A DNA stretch of 64,000 bases from F1-120-MAGs238 sp964484185 (GCA_964484185.1 CAZAEQ010000010.1:58480-122479); one strand, 5' to 3'. Counted from the stretch's first letter, positions 52,899 to 62,413 are shown. Numbers and translations: made by a program. The notes: generated by a model from the sequence alone, not told the origin.

Positions 52899-53384
52899 TT
52901 ACCAGCCCTTGCGCTTTGACATGGCGCGATCAATGTCGCGTTTGGCCTCGCGCTCGCCGATGCTGTGACGTTTGTCGGTCTGGCTCTTGCCTTTGCCCAG
53001 GCCGATCAGGACTTTGGCAAAACCGTCTTTGAAATAGACTTTGAGAGGGACGATGGTCATGCCTTTGACGCTGACGGCTTTGATCATCTTGTTGATTTCG
53101 GAGCGGTTGGCGAGGAGTTTGCGGGTGCGGGTGGGAATGTGATTAAGGACGCCAGCGGGGCCGTAGGGGCTGATGTTGACACTGTGCATGTAGAGCGCAG
53201 GCGGCGTGACCTGTGCGCGAACGTAGCCTTCGCCGATTGAGATTTTGCCATCCCGGATGGATTTGACTTCGGAACCTTTGAGAACCATGCCGCATTCGAG
53301 GGTTTCTTCGATGGCGTAGTCGTATCGAGCCTTGCGGTTTTCGATCACTGGAGTGTCTTTGGGTTTTTTGGGATTTTTGGCCAC
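52899..53384 (-). CDS. smpB: SsrA-binding protein SmpB
   Basis: 161 residues from a GTG at 53384; the frame is open to 53525. IENRKARYDYAIEETLECGM, LKGSEVKSIRDGKISIGEGY, MTIVPLKVYFKDGFAKVLIG, LGKGKSQTDKRHSIGEREAK and the basic tail are standard SmpB. It binds tmRNA and rescues stalled ribosomes. No ssrA gene was found beside it. TACCCT lies seven bases before the GTG and there is no Shine-Dalgarno site. Confidence 0.95.
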   Translation of the reverse strand: MAKNPKKPKDTPVIENRKARYDYAIEETLECGMVLKGSEVKSIRDGKISIGEGYVRAQVTPPALYMHSVNISPYGPAGVLNHIPTRTRKLLANRSEINKMIKAVSVKGMTIVPLKVYFKDGFAKVLIGLGKGKSQTDKRHSIGEREAKRDIDRAMSKRKGW

Positions 53385-53497
53385 GGTGAAGAGGGTAGGG
53401 AAGGTCAGGCGCAGAGTTATGCGGTTTTGCCGATCGCCAATGGCAGATTGCAGGTTACTTGCGTCAATACAGTGAGTTTCCCGCATACGCTTGGGTA

Positions 53498-54169
53498 ATG
53501 GATGCTGCGTCATTCCAATGTCCAACGTGTGGCGCGGCGATTACAGCCGAAGTACCGCAGTGTCCCTATTGCAAATCCCTGGTTCAAACCGTTGCCTGTT
53601 CGCGATGTCTTCACATGATGTTTCGCGGCAACAAATTCTGTGCCCACTGCGGGGCTTCTGCGAGCGCGGCCGTTGAGGGATCACCTTCTGCGTACAACTG
53701 CCCGCGTTGCAAGACTGGGCTCAAGTGCATTTCCATAGGGGCGTTTGCGGTCGATTTATGTGTGAGTTGCGGCGGCCTTTGGATGCCGATTTCCACTTTT
53801 GACAAGATCTGTTCAGAAGCGGACGCACGCTCGGCCGCGACTGCACTGGCGATCCCTGCACAGCTTAATCTGAACAAACGATCGGTGTACTTCATGTGTC
53901 CGCAGTGCGATGAGACCATGGCGCGTATGAACTATGCCCATCGCTCGGGAGTGATAACTGATATCTGTCGATTGCATGGGATTTGGCTCGATCGAAGCGA
54001 ACTTCAGATGATCATTGAATTTATCGATTCGGGCGGCCTTGATCGTGCTCGCCAACTTGAAGCGGAAAGAAATGCTGCGGACCGTCGGACACTTGATTTT
54101 GCTCGCCGCACAGAAAGGCCGATTCACGGTTCGGGTGGCAGTTCAGACTGGACAAGCGTGTGGAAATAA
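53498..54169 (+). CDS. Zinc-ribbon protein with zf-TFIIB-like domains
   Basis: 223 residues from the ATG at 53498. Six or more CxxC pairs: FQCPTCGAA, QCPYCKS, ACSRCLH, FCAHCGAS, YNCPRCKTGLKCI, LCVSCGGLWMP, MCPQCDETM. The CPRC...CxxCGGLW and CPQC...CRLHGIWLDRSEL patterns are zf-TFIIB-like units, seen in small proteins of unknown role. The C-terminus is helical (IIEFIDSGGLDRARQLEAER). Cytoplasmic, probably a zinc-dependent adaptor. TACGCT lies six bases before the ATG. It is divergent from smpB. Confidence 0.78.
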   Translation: MDAASFQCPTCGAAITAEVPQCPYCKSLVQTVACSRCLHMMFRGNKFCAHCGASASAAVEGSPSAYNCPRCKTGLKCISIGAFAVDLCVSCGGLWMPISTFDKICSEADARSAATALAIPAQLNLNKRSVYFMCPQCDETMARMNYAHRSGVITDICRLHGIWLDRSELQMIIEFIDSGGLDRARQLEAERNAADRRTLDFARRTERPIHGSGGSSDWTSVWK

Positions 54170-54211
54170 AGTCGAAGGGGCTGTGAGTCGAACTCATGCG
54201 GGTCGAGAAAG

Positions 54212-54285
54212 CGTCCCGGGGCAGGTTCGAACTGCCGGCCTGCGGTTTAGGAAACCGCCGCTCTATCCAACTGAGCTACCGGGAC
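54212..54285 (-). tRNA. tRNA-Arg (anticodon CCT)
   Basis: 74 bases. Acceptor GTCCCGG / CCGGGAC, D-arm AGCTCAGTTGGATAGAGC, anticodon stem GCGGT / ACCGC with loop TTCCTAA (anticodon CCT, reading AGG), T-arm GGCAGTTCGAACCTGCC. CCA is not encoded. Confidence 0.95.
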
Positions 54286-54336
54286 TGAGGAAAGGATGAT
54301 AGTCTCGACTTGGGAATTAGGGGATTCTGATGCCGC

Positions 54337-55533
54337 GTGAGCGGTCTACAGGGGTATCCTTCGCCCGTGGCAAAACGCGTTTCCAAACCCAAAGCAGCTG
54401 TTGAGAAGGTGGTCGCTCGTCCGGAGGCCGGAATCAGTGTGCCTGCGCCTGTGCCCATGAGCGATGTCCTGGGTCAGGAGCGTTCAATAGAGGTGCTGCA
54501 ATCGGCCCTGAGGTCGGAACGAGTTCACCATGCGTGGATTTTTCATGGACCAGCCGGAGTTGGAAAGTTCACGCTCGCGCTGAGTTTCGCCGCGACGTTG
54601 CTGGACCCCACGAGCAGCGGTGGACTCTCGGGATTTGTTGAGCCGGAAGAGGGCAGTCGGACACAACTGTTGCTGAAGGCTGGGACACATCCGGATTTGC
54701 AGATTGTGGTGAAGGAACTGGCGAAGTTTCACGAGAGTTCACAGGTTCGAGACCGGAAACTGCTCAACATTCCGGTAGAAGTCATTGAAAAGTTTTTGAT
54801 CGAACCTGCGACTAAATCGGCCGTGACCACCAATTCAAGCGGGGCCAGGGCGAGGCGTGTGTTCATTGTGGATGAGGCCGAACTCATTCGTCCCGATGGC
54901 CAGAATCAGATTCTGAAGACGCTGGAAGAGCCGCCAGCGGGTACCGTGATCATTCTTGTGACGAGTCAGGAAGAGCGGTTGTTGCCGACGATTCGGAGCC
55001 GGTGTCAGCGAATCGGGTTGGGATTGCTGCCGCCGGATGCGATGAATTCGTGGATGAAGAAGCACGCGGCGGATGTGAGCGGGGCGGAGAAGGAGTGGTT
55101 GCTGGAGTTTGCACAGGGCGCTCCGGGAGTGGTGGAGGCCGCGAAGAAGGCGGGGTTGTATGCGTGGCACCAGACGCTGTCTCCGATGCTGGTACAGATG
55201 ATGAAGGGGAAGTACGTCCTGGAGTTCAGCGCGGCGGCACACCAGCTGCTGGAGACGTATTCGACAACGTGGGTGGATGATCATGAGAACGCCAGTAAGG
55301 AAGCAGCGAATCGGGCGGGTTCGAACTGGTTGTTCAGGATTGTGTCTGATGTGTTGCGGAAGCAGCTGCGGACTGCCAAGTCGGCGTCAGTGATTGAACC
55401 GACGCTGGATGCGATTCAACTTGTACGTGAAGCGGAAATTCAGCTCGCTTCCAACGTACAGCAGGCATCGGCGTTGGATTCGATGGGCGCGGAGATAGCG
55501 AATGTGTTTGCGCTGTCAACCGTAAGATCGTGA
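54337..55533 (+). CDS. holB: DNA polymerase III delta-prime subunit (HolB-like)
   Basis: 398 residues from a GTG at 54337; a second GTG at 54367 (VAKRVSKPK) is equally possible. AAA+ fold: DVLGQERSIEVLQSALRSER, Walker A-like GPAGVGKFTLALSFAATLL, VFIVDEAELIRPDGQNQILK, TLEEPPAGTVIILVTSQEER and the sensor TIRSRCQRI. No zinc-finger Cys cluster is seen between Walker A and the DEAE box, unlike many delta-prime/tau proteins; instead there is a segment of about 60 residues. It is part of the clamp loader. Convergent with fliS. Confidence 0.85.
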   Translation: MSGLQGYPSPVAKRVSKPKAAVEKVVARPEAGISVPAPVPMSDVLGQERSIEVLQSALRSERVHHAWIFHGPAGVGKFTLALSFAATLLDPTSSGGLSGFVEPEEGSRTQLLLKAGTHPDLQIVVKELAKFHESSQVRDRKLLNIPVEVIEKFLIEPATKSAVTTNSSGARARRVFIVDEAELIRPDGQNQILKTLEEPPAGTVIILVTSQEERLLPTIRSRCQRIGLGLLPPDAMNSWMKKHAADVSGAEKEWLLEFAQGAPGVVEAAKKAGLYAWHQTLSPMLVQMMKGKYVLEFSAAAHQLLETYSTTWVDDHENASKEAANRAGSNWLFRIVSDVLRKQLRTAKSASVIEPTLDAIQLVREAEIQLASNVQQASALDSMGAEIANVFALSTVRS

Positions 55534-55554
55534 ATTAGAGCCAGAGCTGAGAGG

Positions 55555-56064
55555 TCAGGCCGAAAGGCTAATCGACTTGTTCTGCGGCGGTTCTTTGCCC
55601 AAAAGCTGTGCAGTGCCCTTGGAGACCTTACCTGCCGCGACCTGCTCAAGAAGCAACGCCCATGTTTCGCGTTCGTACTCGAGAAGCTCGACAACTTTGT
55701 TCATGCGATCGGCACTTTTGGACATGTTGGCTTCGGTGATTTCGTTGAAGAGAAAGGTGTAGAGGCCGCGGACGTTTTTGGCGAGTTCTGGATTGACCTC
55801 ATCGCGGATTGATGTCATGAGTTCGACGATGATGTCGCGGCACTTGGTGATGCCGTTGTAGGCGTTCTCGTAGTTCTTGCTGCGAAGACCCTCTTCTGCC
55901 TGGCGTGCGAAGCGGACTGCTCCGTCCAGTAGGAGCATGCGAAGCTCTTCGGGCTTGGCAGACATGACCTTGGCACGCAAATATGGCGTGATCAGGTCCA
56001 CTCCCTGGGTTGAGGTGGTGGCGGCGTTGATGGGGGTCGATGGATGGGGGGGAAGCAAACTCAT
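55555..56064 (-). CDS. fliS: Flagellar chaperone FliS
   Basis: 169 residues. YLRAKVMSAKPEELRMLLLD, AVRFARQAEEGLRSKNYENA, ITKCRDIIVELMTSIRDEVN, PELAKNVRGLYTFLFNEITE and ELLEYERETWALLLEQV match FliS helices. It binds flagellin to prevent early polymerisation. The C-terminal part is longer than usual (KGTAQLLGKEPPQNKSISLS). It lies 70 bases after fliD on the same strand, the usual order. Confidence 0.9.
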   Translation of the reverse strand: MSLLPPHPSTPINAATTSTQGVDLITPYLRAKVMSAKPEELRMLLLDGAVRFARQAEEGLRSKNYENAYNGITKCRDIIVELMTSIRDEVNPELAKNVRGLYTFLFNEITEANMSKSADRMNKVVELLEYERETWALLLEQVAAGKVSKGTAQLLGKEPPQNKSISLSA

Positions 56065-56134
56065 TCCGCGTTTCTATCGACAACTCGCATGGCTCAATTG
56101 AGCCTTAGAGGAACTTTCGTTTCTTGTGAGGGAA

Positions 56135-58993
56135 TCAGCCAATTGAACTCAAGAAGCCTTGCTGGCTCTGGAGGTTACCGATAGTTTGTTCCATTGCTGT
56201 GAATTGCCGGGTGAGGATTACTCGACGGGCTTCGAGCCGGACATCGAATTCTTCGATTCGCTTTGATAACGAGGTCTGCAAAGCCTCGAGCGTTTTTCGC
56301 TTGAGCACCAGGACGCCATCGGTAGAGTTCTCGTAGCGTTTGGTGACATTGTCGATCTGTCCAAGAATGCCAAGTTCGGTGTACTCCTCACGTGGCGTGG
56401 GAGCGTTTGGATTGGAAGTGTCGGGGACTTTGAGCGTCTTGGCGTTGAAGAGAGCATCTACCGCGGCGGGATCCTCGGAAATGGCCGCACGCAGGCGCGT
56501 CTTGTTTACCGTGAGATCGCCATCGCGACCAACGGTGATTCCTACATCTGCCAGGTCGTCGTATCGTCCGACGTTGCCAATCGTCTTAGATTGGACCACA
56601 CGGTACATCTCGCGACGCATAGTCTGGGCCGTGGAATCGCCGAGAAGGATTCCAGCCTTTTTGGTCTTAGCATCGTACTTGCTCTGAGCGTCGATGCGGT
56701 CGATCATTTCATTGAAAGACGCAAGGAACTCGTCGATCTTTGTTTCAACGGTCGCCATGTCGCGCGAGATGGTGAGCTGAACAGGGGTTGCGCTGGTGGC
56801 TCTAAGATCAATGCGAACGCCGGAGACGACGTTGTCGAGCGTGTTGCTGGAACTGGTGATCAGAATGCCGCGAGCTGGATCGCTTGAGCCAAAGAAAACA
56901 CGGGCGTCCATACCCTGATCGATTGACGCGAGGCCAAGATCGAAGGTGCCAGCATCGAGGATCATGCGACCTGCGGTACCGGTTGCTTCCGCAGAGAAAG
57001 CGAGTTTGTAAGGCGCAGAACCGTTGCCATCACGGATGATTGATGCAGAAACCCCGCCGCGTGCTGCGTTGATTTTGGTTACAACCTGCTGAAGGGTGTC
57101 GGTCGCAGCGAAAGTGATTGTGCGTTCGTAACTGCCGTTGAGTTTGTTTGCAGCGCCGGTACCGGTAGCTTCGCCGAGGATGTTCAGAGATTTTGCAGCC
57201 GAGCCAGATTCGTCTACGACTTTCAGTTTTGTGGAGCCGTTTGTGCCGCTGTTTTCGATGATTTCGAGACCATCGCCGTTAGCGTTGACGCGGGCGGTGA
57301 TGGCCAGTCCGCGGCTGTTGATCTTGTCAATGACATCGCCAAGGGTTTTGTCGGTGGCAAAGAGTTCGACGAGTGCGGTGGCGCCGGTAGAGTCGGTGAT
57401 GCGAAACTTCCCTGTGCCGACACCCTTGCCGTTGTCCATTGCCGAAAGAAGCGTGGCACGGCCGAGGTAGCGTTTCTGCAGGTTGGTTCCATCGACGCTT
57501 GCACTTGCAACGCCGGTTGCGCCGGTTGAAATTCCAAGTGATGCCGCTGTGTCAGAGCCGCTGGTGCCGGTGATGATCAGATTGCTGGCGGTAAGGCCAG
57601 TGTTGTCGGTAATTGTAAGACCAGTTCCCTTGGAGTTAAGCGTTACGCTGACACGCTTCTGGCCGTTCACACCTGTTCCTGAAGCGGTTTCGATCTGCCG
57701 CATGACTGAGTCGAGGGAAGCCCCAGTGTCGATTGTGAGGTTGAAAGATGTGCCATCGCGAGCGGTGAAGCTGAGGGCTCCGTCGCCGGCGATGCCGCTG
57801 CCGCCGTTCAGGCTTGCCAGGAGCGAAGAGTTCATTCCAGCGAGAACTTTGGAACCGGTCAATGTGCTTGTCGATGTTGTTCCAAGGAGGCCGAGGTCTT
57901 TGGCGGTGGTGCCAGTATTTTCTGTCACCGTGATAGTGGAAGTTGGGCCATTGGAATCAACAATTTCAAGGCGAGTGCCATCGCTGCTGATTCGAGCATT
58001 GACATCGTTAAAGCCCGCAGCTTCCAACGCATCATTCATGCGTTCGATTGCGCCGCCAACCGTGGTCACTGCGCCCTCCGCAACAACGTTTGGGTCTGCT
58101 GGCGGAGGCAGGTAGATATCACCCAGGTTGACACGAACTTCGGTGGAGCCCGAGCCGCGATCGATGTTGATCTTGAAGTTAAACGCGCCGACACCGGTTG
58201 CAGCTTTGACATCGACGCCGTTTCCGTCGTTGAAGACGGAGAGTGCGGTAGCTTCGCCGAGGTGGTAGATTGTTGATCCGACAAGTTCACCCGTGACGCC
58301 GCTGCCAACGCCAGCGATTCCCAGCTGGGCTGCGGTGGTGGAGCCGGTGCCGTTATCAACGCGAACTACGCCGCCTGCGGTGTCTTTGATGACGAGCTTG
58401 CCATCACGGACTGAAGCGGTGACCGATGCGCCTGAGCCGTTGATGGATTCGAGTACGTCGTTAATCGTGGCGGAGCGTGAGAGATCGACAGTGACCGGGG
58501 AGCCGGTGGAAGCGGTAATGATGATGCGACCGCGCGTAATGCCTTCGCCACCATTGAGGTCGGAAAGCGCGATGTCTTTATCGAGTCGGCCTCGTGCAGA
58601 CTCGACGGTCATGGACGTCATACCGATCGCGGCTGAGTCCCTGTTTGCGAATCCGCGGCTGAGAAACTGCTGAGTGCTGACGAGGCGGTCAACGATGAAC
58701 TGGTACGAGCCTGGTGAGGCGGTGGTATCGGCCGTGGCGGTCAAGACATCTTGATTGCTGCTGTTAGCGGCGAGCGATTGAAATACTTTGGAGGTTTTGA
58801 AGGTTGCGGCCAGTGATTTAAACGCGGTGACTTTGCTGGCCAGATCGAGGAAAACTGCTTGCTGGGCCTGGATCTGGACTGCACGCTGCTGGGCTAACTG
58901 TTGCGGGCGAGCTTCGATCTGCAAGAGCTGTTGAATGAGTTGGGCACTATTGATACCCGAAAAGATTCCGGTTCCGCTGGTGATTCCACTCAT
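56135..58993 (-). CDS. fliD: Flagellar cap protein FliD (hook-associated protein 2)
   Basis: 952 residues, against about 450-650 in most bacteria. AGGAG precedes the ATG. N-terminal D0/D1: GTGIFSGINSAQLIQQLLQI, QQAVFLDLASKVTAFKSLAA. The extra length is a string of flagellin-IN-like units, each with LSDLNGGEGI- or LLSAMDNGKGVGTGKFRI-like starts and LEIVDSNGPTSTITVTENTG-like ends. C-terminal FliD_C: MATVETKIDEFLASFNEMID, DGDLTVNKTRLRAAISEDPA and the coiled-coil end. The cap sits at the filament tip and guides flagellin assembly. It is the upstream partner of fliS. Confidence 0.92.
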   Translation of the reverse strand: MSGITSGTGIFSGINSAQLIQQLLQIEARPQQLAQQRAVQIQAQQAVFLDLASKVTAFKSLAATFKTSKVFQSLAANSSNQDVLTATADTTASPGSYQFIVDRLVSTQQFLSRGFANRDSAAIGMTSMTVESARGRLDKDIALSDLNGGEGITRGRIIITASTGSPVTVDLSRSATINDVLESINGSGASVTASVRDGKLVIKDTAGGVVRVDNGTGSTTAAQLGIAGVGSGVTGELVGSTIYHLGEATALSVFNDGNGVDVKAATGVGAFNFKINIDRGSGSTEVRVNLGDIYLPPPADPNVVAEGAVTTVGGAIERMNDALEAAGFNDVNARISSDGTRLEIVDSNGPTSTITVTENTGTTAKDLGLLGTTSTSTLTGSKVLAGMNSSLLASLNGGSGIAGDGALSFTARDGTSFNLTIDTGASLDSVMRQIETASGTGVNGQKRVSVTLNSKGTGLTITDNTGLTASNLIITGTSGSDTAASLGISTGATGVASASVDGTNLQKRYLGRATLLSAMDNGKGVGTGKFRITDSTGATALVELFATDKTLGDVIDKINSRGLAITARVNANGDGLEIIENSGTNGSTKLKVVDESGSAAKSLNILGEATGTGAANKLNGSYERTITFAATDTLQQVVTKINAARGGVSASIIRDGNGSAPYKLAFSAEATGTAGRMILDAGTFDLGLASIDQGMDARVFFGSSDPARGILITSSSNTLDNVVSGVRIDLRATSATPVQLTISRDMATVETKIDEFLASFNEMIDRIDAQSKYDAKTKKAGILLGDSTAQTMRREMYRVVQSKTIGNVGRYDDLADVGITVGRDGDLTVNKTRLRAAISEDPAAVDALFNAKTLKVPDTSNPNAPTPREEYTELGILGQIDNVTKRYENSTDGVLVLKRKTLEALQTSLSKRIEEFDVRLEARRVILTRQFTAMEQTIGNLQSQQGFLSSIG

Positions 58994-59027
58994 CTTTCAA
59001 CTCCTGACAATCTCGAATTGGGTTTGA

Positions 59028-59267
59028 TCATGCTGCGCGACGACGCCATGAAAGTACATCTGAAGCGCTGTCGTGGGGGTAGCGATAGGCGATTACATCG
59101 CGATCCTGGTTCAGGAGCATGACGGAACCTTGGCCGCGACGTCGACCGGGACGATGAAGCCCCGAGCGGCGGAGCTTTGCGACATCGAGGACCCAGGATG
59201 TAAGGACGCGACGATACATGGTTTGTACGTCGGCGAGCACATCATTTCCGAGATTTCGTGGGGGCAT
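59028..59267 (-). CDS. Possible small gene upstream of fliD
   Basis: 79 residues from an ATG at 59267, with AGAGGA seven bases upstream, ending 34 bases before fliD. Start: PPRNLGNDVLADVQTMYRRV. The middle is basic (HRPGRRRGQG), the end RYPHDSASDVLSWRRRAA. No match to csrA, fliW or flaG, the usual small genes of this place. The good ribosome-binding site and position support it; composition does not strongly do so. Confidence 0.4.
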   Translation of the reverse strand: MPPRNLGNDVLADVQTMYRRVLTSWVLDVAKLRRSGLHRPGRRRGQGSVMLLNQDRDVIAYRYPHDSASDVLSWRRRAA

Positions 59268-59528
59268 TGAGGGTCCTCTTTGGTCGTGCATATCAATCGG
59301 CGTGATTCAAGGCCGCCCTGCACTAAGCAGGTGGCTTCTGTTATGTATCGACCTGGGATTGCGCGAGCTTCGGCGATGTCTGCGGGATGCGCGACAATTG
59401 CGGGAATGGGACGTGGGAAAGTGGCATCCAGTTCAATAACCCCCTGAACCAGTGGGCAGGCTTAAACGTACACAATTTGCTTGCCATCGTGGTGGCGGCA
59501 TGCACAGTTTGCCGATACCCCTTCGCCC

Positions 59529-60191
59529 ATGATGGACCAATACCCACCAGTTTCTCAGACCATCCGACTCATCGTCGGCGTTATTTCAGGCGCGGTGCTC
59601 TTATCAGCCGTCGCACTGGCAATTGCCGCGGTGTGTCAGCCGTTTTTTGTGGATGGAACCAAGCCGGCCTGGATTTTAATGGGGTTCGAACTGGTTTCGA
59701 TCACTGCGGCGGTTGTGGGAATATTTTTCTGGCGCGGGCAGTTCAGGCATGGGCCGGGGCTCGCGCTGGCGTGTGTGGGCGGGACGATCCTCGTAGCGTC
59801 AGGGCTTGGCGGGCTTTCTGCGACATGGCTGGTTGCTGGCCAATCAATCAAGTTGCTCGTGCTGGCACGAGCAGCGGCCGCGGTGACGATTGGGATCTGC
59901 GGAGCGTCTTGTGTTCTTGGCCGCGATCCAAAGGGTTGGCCAACGTTTTTGAAGGGATTGGCGTGGGGCTTGCCGCTGATTGCGTTGCTTGGGTGGTATG
60001 CAAAGGCACGCGGAGGGTTCCTGGACCCGGTGAACAACATGGGCACAGTTGCGCGAATGGTTGCATATGGGCTGGGGAGCCTGGTGCTGGGGATCTGTTT
60101 GTGCGTGAGCGTTCACTTGATAGTGAAGGCTTTTGAATACGGACGATTCGCGCAAGACGAACAACCGGCCAAAGTTGGCGGCAAGAACTGA
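59529..60191 (+). CDS. Six-helix membrane protein, unrecognised
   Basis: 220 residues from the ATG at 59529 (an adjacent ATG at 59532 would do as well); the frame is open to 59481. About six hydrophobic segments: LIVGVISGAVLLSAVALAIA, AWILMGFELVSITAAVVGIF, LALACVGGTILVASGLGGLS, LVLARAAAAVTIGICGASCV, GLAWGLPLIALLGWYAK and MVAYGLGSLVLGICLCVSVH. No transporter signature. It is convergent with the beta-helix gene, eight bases apart. Function unknown. Confidence 0.7.
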   Translation: MMDQYPPVSQTIRLIVGVISGAVLLSAVALAIAAVCQPFFVDGTKPAWILMGFELVSITAAVVGIFFWRGQFRHGPGLALACVGGTILVASGLGGLSATWLVAGQSIKLLVLARAAAAVTIGICGASCVLGRDPKGWPTFLKGLAWGLPLIALLGWYAKARGGFLDPVNNMGTVARMVAYGLGSLVLGICLCVSVHLIVKAFEYGRFAQDEQPAKVGGKN

Positions 60192-60199
60192 CCGGATCG

Positions 60200-62413
60200 C
60201 TATTTCGCTGCAGGCGAGATTTCCAGGTCAAGCACGGCAAAGCCGTCGATTTCAAAATACTCTATTTCGATGAGAGCATCGGACGCGACGTTCTGATGAA
60301 ACACCGCTTCGTTTCTGGTTGGCGCGTGCCACGTCCAGTTTTCGATGAGTGGTTTACCGTTGATCTTTACGCGGATGCCATCGTCGCTGGTGGTAATAAA
60401 CCTCCAATCACCTTTGGGAATAGTGATCGTGGTGCTTGCGAGCATGCCGAAGTGATCGTTGCCCGGGCCGTTCTTTGTGAGCTCATCGCTGAGCTTGAGT
60501 GATCGCGGGCCGCCGTGGCTGAACGTCAGAGAGAGTGTGTTAGTTTTCGCGGAGATCGCTGATGGAGCGTTCGCCAACTTTTGCCACGCTTCAAGGTTCT
60601 CTCGGGGGTCAGTCTGTTTGTCCCACGTGAAAAACGTCAAGCTCCATTGCGTGTCGAGCAGAATTCCAGCGCGGGTTTCGTTGCAGTTTCCCAGTGCAGC
60701 TTCAACGGTGTATGGTGTCAACTGAGACTTGTTCTTTGGCGAAATTCGATACTTTTGCACAGCGGCGCCATCGGTTGTTTCCACCGACACTTCACCGGTA
60801 GTCTTTATTGTGGGTCGGATTGAGACGTCACGGTTATCGCCAGCAGGTTTCAGAGTATCGACTAGTACATGACTGGTCCCAACTGGTCGAACTCGGACCA
60901 GCGGTGAGGCGTGGTCCCATGGTTCCCATTGAGTCATGATGATTTTGTCGCGGCCGCGCAGTTCGGGTCTTGCGCCGACCGGCTTTCTGTTTCCAACAGG
61001 CTGGATCAACGGAATTACAGGTAATTTCCGGGTATCAATGGTCCCCAGTTGCACGTCAGCCGGAAGTTCATAGTGTTTCCCTAAACCGATAATCTTGTTG
61101 TCAATCGCTGAGAGGTTGTGTACATGTCCGCCTGCCGCGGCATCGCGAATTCTCACGAACACATCGTCGTTTGAAGAGGTATTGTCGGCGATCATGTTGT
61201 CAGAAACGCCGCGGTATGTGGGTTTAATGCCTGGAAGTTCGAGCAACTTCTTGTCGTCATCCCACCACAAATGAATAGCGACTGAGTTCTTTGAAAAACT
61301 ATTGGAGCTGATTTGATTCCCAGATCCATGCTCGATGTTGATCGCGCCCCGCTCGAGTCCGTAACCGGCATCACCATTCGACAGGAACTGATTGTCAAAT
61401 ATGACCATGTCTTGTGAGTATCCGCCCCAGATGCCGCAGATCGCGTTTTCAACAAGGCGGTTCTTGCTCAACACGTTGCGATGACTGAAAGTCATTTCGA
61501 AGCCATGGGCGGCAGCATACGAAAGGTCATTTCCGATGAAATAATTGTCGTTGCACCCGAGTCCCGCATGATTCATTCCCGGAGTAGTAACTTCGCCAAT
61601 CGCTTCGCGTCCGGCAAATCCGAAAATGCCATCGCCGCCGTGGGTCGCTGAATTTTCGATGATGGTGTTCTGCGAGCACTGCTCGAACATCAGGATTCCC
61701 GCGGAATCCTGGCCACGGTTGTAGATTCCGTGGCTGTAGCCGCGGATGCAGAAATCAAAGGCGTTGCGAGAGATCATGTTGTTATTTGATCGCCACATCG
61801 CCAGGCCCCAGCCCGAGAGGAACGAGCAGTCGTTGTCGTATATCTGCGAACCAAAGACCCGATCGAGGATGATTCCGTTCTGGCCCTGGCGGACTGTGAC
61901 ATCACGAATCACGGGTTCCCTGGAACGCTCAATGACGATTGCACCACCATATTCAACTCGCCATGGCCGCTCATCATTGTGGTGTGGATAGAACCAGTCG
62001 CTCGCATCTTCGGCCTCGGGCGTGCTGAGCAGTCGGCGTGAGAACAAGTTTCGAAGGTCGGCCTTCTCGATCACTAATGCGACCGTTTCGTCGGCCCATA
62101 GGCCGACTTTGTAGCCGCGGATGTTGAGGTTTTTGAGCGTGACTTTGCTGCGTGCATGAATGCGGATGCCGCAGCCTGTGAGCGCATCGCGATCAATCAG
62201 ATTCGAACTTCCGACCAGAACACTCTCTGGCGCAAACTCGACGGTGATGTTGTCTGCATCGATGTGCAGCACTCCATTGTCATCGGAATCTCGAATAACG
62301 GTGCCTGGCGGAATGACTATTCGACAACTCTCTTTGATGACCACGTTGTCGCGGTCGACAATGACATCCGGGACTGAGAGTGCCGCACAACAAAGAAAAA
62401 CGCTCGCGATCAT
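60200..62413 (-). CDS. Exported right-handed beta-helix protein with PA14-like C-terminus
   Basis: 737 residues with a short signal peptide (MIASVFLCCAALSVPDVIVD). Residues 20-420 are a NosD/pectate-lyase-like parallel beta-helix: ITVEFAPESVLVGSSN, VTLKNLNIRGYKVGLW, DNYFIGNDLSYAAAHGFEMT, NQISSNSFSKNSVAIHLWWD. Residues 450-600 are beta-rich linkers. Residues 600-737 resemble a PA14/GLEYA domain (DWRFITTSDDGIRVKINGKP, TWHAPTRNEAVFHQ). Such proteins bind or cut polysaccharides at the cell surface. No catalytic residues were picked out. No dockerin tail here. Upstream is tatA. Confidence 0.78.
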   Translation of the reverse strand: MIASVFLCCAALSVPDVIVDRDNVVIKESCRIVIPPGTVIRDSDDNGVLHIDADNITVEFAPESVLVGSSNLIDRDALTGCGIRIHARSKVTLKNLNIRGYKVGLWADETVALVIEKADLRNLFSRRLLSTPEAEDASDWFYPHHNDERPWRVEYGGAIVIERSREPVIRDVTVRQGQNGIILDRVFGSQIYDNDCSFLSGWGLAMWRSNNNMISRNAFDFCIRGYSHGIYNRGQDSAGILMFEQCSQNTIIENSATHGGDGIFGFAGREAIGEVTTPGMNHAGLGCNDNYFIGNDLSYAAAHGFEMTFSHRNVLSKNRLVENAICGIWGGYSQDMVIFDNQFLSNGDAGYGLERGAINIEHGSGNQISSNSFSKNSVAIHLWWDDDKKLLELPGIKPTYRGVSDNMIADNTSSNDDVFVRIRDAAAGGHVHNLSAIDNKIIGLGKHYELPADVQLGTIDTRKLPVIPLIQPVGNRKPVGARPELRGRDKIIMTQWEPWDHASPLVRVRPVGTSHVLVDTLKPAGDNRDVSIRPTIKTTGEVSVETTDGAAVQKYRISPKNKSQLTPYTVEAALGNCNETRAGILLDTQWSLTFFTWDKQTDPRENLEAWQKLANAPSAISAKTNTLSLTFSHGGPRSLKLSDELTKNGPGNDHFGMLASTTITIPKGDWRFITTSDDGIRVKINGKPLIENWTWHAPTRNEAVFHQNVASDALIEIEYFEIDGFAVLDLEISPAAK

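Noticed and set aside
53385..53497. tmRNA (ssrA) next to smpB
   Set aside because: The 113-base spacer is far too short and has no tRNA-like ends.
57483..58115. 210-codon frame opposite fliD
   Set aside because: Low-complexity Pro/Val/Ser product that mirrors fliD codon bias; no ribosome-binding site.
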